From a virus: 39,163 nucleotides of DNA. Under the pieces are notes generated by a model. That model did not search any database. It saw only the letters and a list, made by a program, of their open reading frames with translations, and was not told where the DNA came from. The position numbers and the translations under genes are program-made. Numbering within the stretch: position 1 is the first letter of the stretch; each line of letters begins with the position of its first letter. The DNA lies in IMG/VR virus record IMGVR_UViG_3300044949_002438, positions 1 through 39,163 of that record; one strand, 5' to 3'. Shown here piece by piece: positions 32,861-39,163 of this stretch.

Positions 32861-35800
32861 TTATATTTCGAATGATGTTATGAAAGTTGGGTTTTCGTTA
32901 GTATTAAATTCATCACTTATATCGTCAATTAGTAAGACCACATTTCCAATTGAATCAATATAGTCTTGAATTATTCTAGAATTAAATTTAATTTCATTTG
33001 ACGCCAATTCTGAATCTACTTTGAAATTATTTTCAGAAACTAAATCAAAATCCGAAACACAATAAGTATCAACTATACTATTTAATTCACAAACGGCAGA
33101 AAATAACCCATTATTTTGATCAGTACTTATTCCAGAAAATTCTGTTGGAGTGGTAACTATTGATAAATCTGAAAATACTTTGAATCCAAGAGTATGATTT
33201 AAACTATTTACCGATTCTTCCCAATCTTCAATAGAAACTTGTGAATTTAGAGAATATGAGAAGTACTGATAATAATTGCTATCATGGATTCTTTGAGATT
33301 TTTCACTTAATCTAGATTTATCAGAATCCCATCCTTGCTTATATACTGCTGAAGAATTAATCTCACAGTATGATTGTTCTTGGTAGAATTCTTTAATGAT
33401 ACTTTTTTTGTAATTATATTTTGAAATTAATTCTGATCCTATCGCAAATTCATCTATAGTTTCTATTCTAATAGTATCATTTATACTATCAACTTCGATA
33501 ACTTTTCCTTTAGAATCTCCGGAATAAACTTGTTCTCCGATCTCAAATATATTTTTCTTTAGTATTACATCAAATGTTGGGAAATGTTTTTCTAAAATTA
33601 CTCTTCCAGATAATATTTCTGTATTAAAAGATCCAGGAACATCTCCCTCGTTTAAATAACTCAAAATTGAATATGTAATTGTGGCATTTGATCCTCCAAT
33701 GTTTGGATCCGTATCCGTTATAGTAAATAACTCATAGTTATAATTTTTGGAATTATAACCTTTTAAATTATTTTCTAAAATAGAAACTCCTTCAACTAAA
33801 ATTTTATCTCCGATTAGGAATGGAAAATCTTCTATAAAACTATAATCTGAGTTTAAAGTTATAGTCACATTTCCATTACTATATTCTATATTTTTTATTT
33901 TTACTCCATTTGAATTATTTAATGGAATTATTTTTGGTGCCGCATTACTAATTCCGTAAGTATTTTTTAAAATTTTAACATCATTAGATTCTATATTATA
34001 ATCTAAAATTAAATCAGAAATTACTTTATTTGTGATTCCATCTATAACTAATAATTTTGGACTATTGTTATAATTGATTCCATTTGTTTTAACTTTTATC
34101 GCTTCTATATTTGATAATGCATCTAAGTAGACTATCGATGGAATATTTACAACTGGCCTTAAAGTAATGTCTGATGGATAATCATAACCACTATCTAAAA
34201 TTTCAGAATCAGTTATTACTCCCATAGATTTGGATTCTGGTATCAATATAGCATTTGATCCATTTTCACTAATTACTGTACTTATACCAGGTATAGTGTC
34301 ATAAAGTCCTCCAGAAATTATACTCAATTTACTAATTGGACCTGATGAGGATTTTGAATTAGTAGTATAAGAAATTTTCTTAGTATTTGATTTAGTATAA
34401 ACTAAAGAATCTATTTTCGTGTTTAATGATATACCAAATGTGGTTGATCCAATCCCAGAACAATTATAATTTTTATTAATTAAATTATCTACTACTGATA
34501 TTTTATTGTACTCTAAAATATCAGTATCTACAAAACGTTCTTTTTTTATACTAATATTTTCATTAGATTGGATTGGTATTAAATTATAATAAAATTCATT
34601 ACTACTATTTTCATTCAAATCAACTTCAACTTTAGAAAATGCGTCTACTCCTATGGATCCAAAATATTTTATAGAATTTTTATTATCTTTATTTAAATTT
34701 ATATAATTTTTAGTAAATGTTTTATTTTCCCAAAAATTAAATTCAAAGCATGAAGTCCTTCCAACCCCAAGTGGTATGGATAATGATTGGTCAGATAAAT
34801 CAAATATTAGTTTTTGATTTTTTACTACTTTAATTGGTGGATTTATTGGAAGTATGAATCCGGATGAAGTAGTTAAAAATTGAATTGTTTCTGGTATTTT
34901 TAAGGTTGACTGATAATAGCTATTGGATAGCTTTATTTTATTTCTATTGTATACAACAACATAATAAACTTTATTATTTTCCAAACCAGAAGATGGCAAT
35001 GCTGATTTATAAATTATTTTTTGACCATTTTTAAATTCATGATTTGGAATTTCAATAGTATTTAATTCTAAATCAAATGAATTTGAATCAAATTGTCTTT
35101 TATTAATAATTATTCTTCTACTATTGTCGTCATATTCTACTTTGTATGTGGTAGAAATTCCACTTATAATTTCCAAATTAATAGAATCATTTTCTACTAA
35201 TTCGTGGGGAGATGATGTTGTAATTATAGCACTAGTTTTAAAAACATCTCCTATAGCAGAATCATTCAATGTTTTAAAGCTATGATAATTGCCACTTCCA
35301 TTGCTAATTAAAAATAATGTGGATGAAGTATTTCCGATTCCAATTATATTTCCTTCAGTTCCTATAGAAACTTTAACTGTAGAAATTCCTATTAAATCAT
35401 TTGTAATTTTTGTTGCATAAAGTAATGCCCCATCTGATAAAGTAAATGATTGTACACCATTTGAAGACACTATTATAGAATTTCCTCCATTGTTATTGTA
35501 TATTAATGGTGTATTTTGCGATAAACCATGATTTTTCAAATAAATTGTTTTTTCTGGTATACTTATATAAGTACTTCCCGATCCTGGATTTGAAAAATAA
35601 ACAGTATGTCCTATTCCAGTTACATAGGTTCCTATCCCAAGAGATTCTGAAGGATTGAAATATATTTTTTTATTTCTTTCAAAATTATAATCTATTGGAA
35701 TTGACGATTTGAATGTAAACTTCCTTGGTTTCTCAACTAAAAGCGATAAAGAATCATGACTACTAGATGATCCATTATATTCTCTTAAAATTCTTACTCT

Positions 35801-38800
35801 TGAATTTTCTTCATCAATATTCAGTATCTTTACCTCTTCATTTCCAATTAAAAAGATATCATCTTCGACAATATTTGGGAATTTTAAATTGCCAAACACT
35901 GGTACATAAGTCACTATTCCAGTATTTGAAACTTCTCCAATTTCTTTGGTAACTATTAATACTTCAGATTTTATTCCAACTTGATAACGATTTGATAATC
36001 TTGAATGATAGTTTGATAGAGATTCTACAATCAAAATGTCATTATTTTGTAAGTTGTGTGGTAAAGTGCAGAATCCTATTATAGAATTTTTATCTTTATG
36101 AAATTGCACCTCATTTATAGAATTTGTTAATATTTCTACATTTTCTACTTCTATTCCTTCAATTTCGCTAACTTTTACTCTAGCATTTTGAATTGGGTTT
36201 GTTAAGGAATCATCAATTATTACCTCATCTCCTACCTTATAATGATCTCCCTTTGAAATAATTTTTATAGATTGTATTGGAGAATTAGTCGTTGTAATTA
36301 TTCTAGGATTAATTGTATTATTTTTTACTGGATTTGTTAAAAATTTATAATCAGAATGGTCTGAATTTAAATTATATTTAATAGTATTTCTAAGTAATTC
36401 TTTAGAAAAGAAATCAAAATCATCTTGATTTGATGTTATTTCATAGTTAAAATCATTTGGCTTTGCTTTAAAATAATTTCCAATTACATAGGGAAATGCT
36501 GGGACCTTTTCATTGTTAAAAATAATTTCATTTTTATTTTTTCCTCTGACTGTAGTATCATTTATAGTCATAAAGTATGCATAAGTTCCATTTGGAAATT
36601 CTGGAGTTATCGCAAATTTTCCATTACATTCATCTAAATCTCCGTTATTGTTAAAAATATAATCTTCAATGAAAAATCCTTGCGGATACATACTCGGTCT
36701 TGATGTCTGGGATTCTAGTAAAGAATAACCGGGTTTCATCAATCTTACCTTTTTATTATCAATTGAGTCGTATCCATATGGTCCATATATTGGATGACCG
36801 TCATAAGACCAACCCAGTATTGGAGAATGGTACTTTATATTTTCATAATCATTATTATAATCGCTTCTATATCTTAATGAGCCGCCAAAGTTTGTTGCAG
36901 AATAAATCTTTTTTCTTAAATTTTTTGATGGATATAAATGAGTATACTGAAGTCCATAATTTAAATTTAATCCTTTGTATACTACTCCTTCATCTTCATT
37001 GATATAGTTTGTAAATAAAAGTTTCTCAAAATTGTTAATAGTCCATTTTTTAATGTTGAATTTTAATTTACATCCCGATCCAGAAGAGTTTATAGTAATA
37101 GATGTTTGCTCTTGAGTATAACCATTTCCACCATTTATTACTTTTAATTCTTTTATTTTTCCATCAATTATTACCGGAGTTAAAACTGCTCCATATCCAG
37201 GACCAGATAAGACTATATCTGGTCTTGTAAAATAATTTTTACCAGAATTTAAAGTCACAACTGAGACAATTTTTCCGGAAGATACTATAGGCCTAAATTG
37301 AGCTCCATAACCGGATTTAATTTCGTAAACTGGTTGTTTTTCGAAATTTATAATTTCTTCATCTCCATATCTTTCTCCTCCATAATTTAAATAAACATAA
37401 TTAACCTTTCCTTTAAATATTGGATTAATTACTGCATCAACTGTTTTATTTTGAACTTCACTAATACCAGTAACTTTAACTGTTATTTCCGGATAGTTAA
37501 ATATATGATCTCCAGATCCTGAGTCTTTCAAATCTACATAAATTTTGTTTTTAAAATAAAAATCTTTACCCAAATCCTCTGAAGCAATTTCAGACAATTT
37601 AAATTCAACATCACTTATTCTAGTTAGATAATATTCTTTATCATTTACGATACCTGTTGGTGGATAACCGCCATCATTTTTATAATAGATAATTTCTCCA
37701 TTTTTATATGGATAATCGTAAACTTCTATCGAATTTTTGTGAGTATTAATTCCAGATAAAGATACTGAAATTTTGTTATTTCTATAATCAAATCCTTCAT
37801 TAATTACTTCAATAGATCCTATTTTTTTCTTTTTGTCTATACTTTTTATAGTATGTACACCAGAACCATAGCTAGTTAATGAAATTGTATTAATTCCTAA
37901 AATTGAATCATTTTTAGTATTGTAGAAACGTATTTTATGATCATCAATTGATCTTACGTAATATTTTCCACCTGTTGATATTCCGCCTATAGGAATCTCA
38001 TTATTTGTGAAATAACTAATATATTCTCCAGTATTGAAATAATGAGATGTTGAAAACCCAATTTCATCCAAACTTAGATTTATTTTTTTATTTGAAATAC
38101 TGGCACTAAATTCTAAAGAATAATCTGTTTCAATTAGTCTAACTTTAGCAGCTGCTCCAGTACCTCCTCCTCCTTTAATTTCTATAGATGGCAATGTAGT
38201 GTAATTAAAGCCACCATCTATAACATCAATTCTTTTTAAAGAACCATTAACTCCAACAAAAGCTTTTGCTGAAACTAAATTAGTTTGAGAATCGCATGTA
38301 ATTTCTACAGAATCATATTTTATCGTAGTGGTATCAGCACTCAAATTAATTACATCATCTACGACTAAATTATCATTTGTAAATATTTGAATTGGTGGTA
38401 CATCTATTACATTGTAACCATTTCCCCCAGAAAGAACCGTAGATGATTCTATTTTTCCATAGTAGACGTAATCATTTGATTTATAATTTAAAAGTTCTAC
38501 GCCATTTAATAGAATACCTAATGTTGAATCATTTGGAGTTTCATATAATTTATCTGTATATTGTTTAGTATTTTTAATGTTTCTAACTAACTTTACGCTT
38601 TCAACAGATTTTTTTTCTAAAGATCTATTTGAAAATTTTAATGGATAAAAATAATTATCAGTTGTTATATCAACTTCTTTTATACTTATAAAATTTTCTT
38701 TTAATATATTTTCAGAGCTGGTTGACAATTTGAAAGAATTTTCATCTACTTTTTTTACATAATATGCACCTTTTTGAATACCTAAGTTGTTATTTTCGTT

Positions 38801-39163
38801 CGGGAAATATACGATACAATCTCCAGTTAAAAAACCATGAGATTTAACTTTAAACAATTCGCCTTTATAAACTCCACTCAATTTTATTGAATAATCTTTA
38901 ATTATGACTGAATTTTGTCCATAGTATGGTAATGAGGAAGAAGTTATGTATACTGATCCATCAGAAAGATTTTTATATGTATTTTGAACATCCGTCGCAT
39001 ATCCTGTATCATTAAATGTAGATACTACTTTTCTAATATAAAATATTTTAGAAATTAGTTCTTTTGATTTTATTTTAATAATTTTACTTGGAATCCCTTC
39101 ATTAGAAATTGAAGCATATGTAAATTGAGTTGTTCTAAATCCAGTGCTTTCTGATATGTAATC
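32861..39163 (-). CDS. Giant virion protein with YHYH domain, gp7 slot, 5' end outside window
   Basis: At least 2100 residues are visible. The frame stays open through the right edge of the window, so the true start lies beyond 39163; a TTG at 38881 is inside the gene. The chain is beta-rich and repetitive. It has about seven H..(T/N)G(E/Q)..Y...YYV repeats (for example HGFLTGDCIVYF with YYVKKVDENSFKL), about ten GG-x-GY-like hairpins, and one F.IGEQVYSG motif near 33530. A YHYH domain at about 36560-36845 shows SPILGWSYDGHPIYGPYGYD, then LDECNGKF, then TPEFPNGTYAYFMT. The C-terminus ends IGNVVLLIDDISDEFN ... ITSFEI. The place before gp8 is that of T4 gp7, so a baseplate wedge or baseplate-edge role is likely. 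The YHYH domain has no established function that I know of. Confidence 0.9.
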   Translation of the reverse strand, partial: DYISESTGFRTTQFTYASISNEGIPSKIIKIKSKELISKIFYIRKVVSTFNDTGYATDVQNTYKNLSDGSVYITSSSLPYYGQNSVIIKDYSIKLSGVYKGELFKVKSHGFLTGDCIVYFPNENNNLGIQKGAYYVKKVDENSFKLSTSSENILKENFISIKEVDITTDNYFYPLKFSNRSLEKKSVESVKLVRNIKNTKQYTDKLYETPNDSTLGILLNGVELLNYKSNDYVYYGKIESSTVLSGGNGYNVIDVPPIQIFTNDNLVVDDVINLSADTTTIKYDSVEITCDSQTNLVSAKAFVGVNGSLKRIDVIDGGFNYTTLPSIEIKGGGGTGAAAKVRLIETDYSLEFSASISNKKINLSLDEIGFSTSHYFNTGEYISYFTNNEIPIGGISTGGKYYVRSIDDHKIRFYNTKNDSILGINTISLTSYGSGVHTIKSIDKKKKIGSIEVINEGFDYRNNKISVSLSGINTHKNSIEVYDYPYKNGEIIYYKNDGGYPPTGIVNDKEYYLTRISDVEFKLSEIASEDLGKDFYFKNKIYVDLKDSGSGDHIFNYPEITVKVTGISEVQNKTVDAVINPIFKGKVNYVYLNYGGERYGDEEIINFEKQPVYEIKSGYGAQFRPIVSSGKIVSVVTLNSGKNYFTRPDIVLSGPGYGAVLTPVIIDGKIKELKVINGGNGYTQEQTSITINSSGSGCKLKFNIKKWTINNFEKLLFTNYINEDEGVVYKGLNLNYGLQYTHLYPSKNLRKKIYSATNFGGSLRYRSDYNNDYENIKYHSPILGWSYDGHPIYGPYGYDSIDNKKVRLMKPGYSLLESQTSRPSMYPQGFFIEDYIFNNNGDLDECNGKFAITPEFPNGTYAYFMTINDTTVRGKNKNEIIFNNEKVPAFPYVIGNYFKAKPNDFNYEITSNQDDFDFFSKELLRNTIKYNLNSDHSDYKFLTNPVKNNTINPRIITTTNSPIQSIKIISKGDHYKVGDEVIIDDSLTNPIQNARVKVSEIEGIEVENVEILTNSINEVQFHKDKNSIIGFCTLPHNLQNNDILIVESLSNYHSRLSNRYQVGIKSEVLIVTKEIGEVSNTGIVTYVPVFGNLKFPNIVEDDIFLIGNEEVKILNIDEENSRVRILREYNGSSSSHDSLSLLVEKPRKFTFKSSIPIDYNFERNKKIYFNPSESLGIGTYVTGIGHTVYFSNPGSGSTYISIPEKTIYLKNHGLSQNTPLIYNNNGGNSIIVSSNGVQSFTLSDGALLYATKITNDLIGISTVKVSIGTEGNIIGIGNTSSTLFLISNGSGNYHSFKTLNDSAIGDVFKTSAIITTSSPHELVENDSINLEIISGISTTYKVEYDDNSRRIIINKRQFDSNSFDLELNTIEIPNHEFKNGQKIIYKSALPSSGLENNKVYYVVVYNRNKIKLSNSYYQSTLKIPETIQFLTTSSGFILPINPPIKVVKNQKLIFDLSDQSLSIPLGVGRTSCFEFNFWENKTFTKNYINLNKDNKNSIKYFGSIGVDAFSKVEVDLNENSSNEFYYNLIPIQSNENISIKKERFVDTDILEYNKISVVDNLINKNYNCSGIGSTTFGISLNTKIDSLVYTKSNTKKISYTTNSKSSSGPISKLSIISGGLYDTIPGISTVISENGSNAILIPESKSMGVITDSEILDSGYDYPSDITLRPVVNIPSIVYLDALSNIEAIKVKTNGINYNNSPKLLVIDGITNKVISDLILDYNIESNDVKILKNTYGISNAAPKIIPLNNSNGVKIKNIEYSNGNVTITLNSDYSFIEDFPFLIGDKILVEGVSILENNLKGYNSKNYNYELFTITDTDPNIGGSNATITYSILSYLNEGDVPGSFNTEILSGRVILEKHFPTFDVILKKNIFEIGEQVYSGDSKGKVIEVDSINDTIRIETIDEFAIGSELISKYNYKKSIIKEFYQEQSYCEINSSAVYKQGWDSDKSRLSEKSQRIHDSNYYQYFSYSLNSQVSIEDWEESVNSLNHTLGFKVFSDLSIVTTPTEFSGISTDQNNGLFSAVCELNSIVDTYCVSDFDLVSENNFKVDSELASNEIKFNSRIIQDYIDSIGNVVLLIDDISDEFNTNENPTFITSFEI
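36560..36845 (-). other. YHYH domain coding segment
   Basis: Encodes SPILGWSYDGHPIYGPYGYD, a linker with MYPQGFFIEDY, then LDECNGKF and TPEFPNGTYAYFMTIND. This is the core of the YHYH protein domain family: Gly-Trp, DG-PIYGP, LDxCNG, and a Y/F-rich strand. Confidence 0.85.

Noticed and set aside
38879-38881. TTG as the start of a 2006-residue protein
   Set aside because: The same frame remains open for 94 more codons to the window edge with similar composition, so TTG is an internal codon and the gene is truncated by the window.
1-39163. tRNA genes, CRISPR arrays, insertion sequences, integrase or attachment sites
   Set aside because: Nothing with tRNA-like cloverleaf arms, spaced direct repeats or terminal inverted repeats was noticed on reading; the block is solid structural genes of a lytic phage.

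Overview
The window is the head-neck-tail-baseplate block of a strictly lytic-type T4-like myovirus. The order of recognisable T4 homologues is that of T4 itself: gp8, [baseplate/fibre slot], gp13, gp14, gp15, gp16, gp17, gp18, gp19, gp20, small core protein, gp21, gp22, gp23, then uvsY and uvsW. All genes are on the minus strand, so transcription runs from the right end of the window to the left. Very AT-rich DNA, DUF4815-type and YHYH-type giant structural proteins in place of T4 gp7 and gp9-12/wac, and a mosaic basic protein between gp16 and gp17 point to a marine phage of the cyanophage/pelagiphage branch. Nothing here (no photosynthesis or other host-like gene) fixes the host as Prochlorococcus, Synechococcus or SAR11.

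Right part (39163-26995): a giant virion protein that enters from outside the window and ends at 32861, a 1425-residue protein that follows in the same reading frame after one TAA codon, and gp8. Middle (26983-18714): an 1842-residue DUF4815-type protein with a C-terminal polyglycine tail, an 827-residue structural protein and a 74-residue coiled-coil protein. Then the neck and packaging genes gp13, gp14, gp15, gp16, a 389-residue mosaic protein, gp17 and a 76-residue zinc-finger protein (18692-11808). Then sheath gp18, tube gp19, portal gp20, a 51-residue core protein, a 183-residue beta-rich protein, protease gp21, scaffold gp22 and major capsid gp23 (11728-2757). A strong intrinsic terminator follows gp23. 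The left end holds a tail-tube-like protein, the recombination mediator uvsY, the helicase uvsW and the start of a small, possibly Sm-like, protein.

Genes are packed with gaps of a few bases or short overlaps. Ten of the short junctions carry a T4-late-type -10 box (NATAAATA on the minus strand); nine lie at a steady 14-32 nt from predicted +1 to start codon, and one is nearly leaderless. Together the genes build the prohead (gp20 portal, core, gp21, gp22, gp23), package DNA (gp16, gp17), close the head and join the tail (gp13, gp14, gp15), and make the tail and baseplate (gp18, gp19, gp8 and the giant proteins).

The most unusual signal is in the tail, neck and baseplate proteins. Three short beta-type repeat grammars (a GG-x-GY hairpin, an H..(T/N)G(E/Q)..Y..YYV repeat and an F.(V/I)GE..G..S repeat) recur in proteins of unrelated ancestry, including insertions in gp8, gp14 and gp18. 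A YHYH domain sits inside the giant gp7-slot protein. The in-frame TAA-AAA-ATG junction between the two giant proteins suggests a split or recodable polypeptide of more than 3500 residues.
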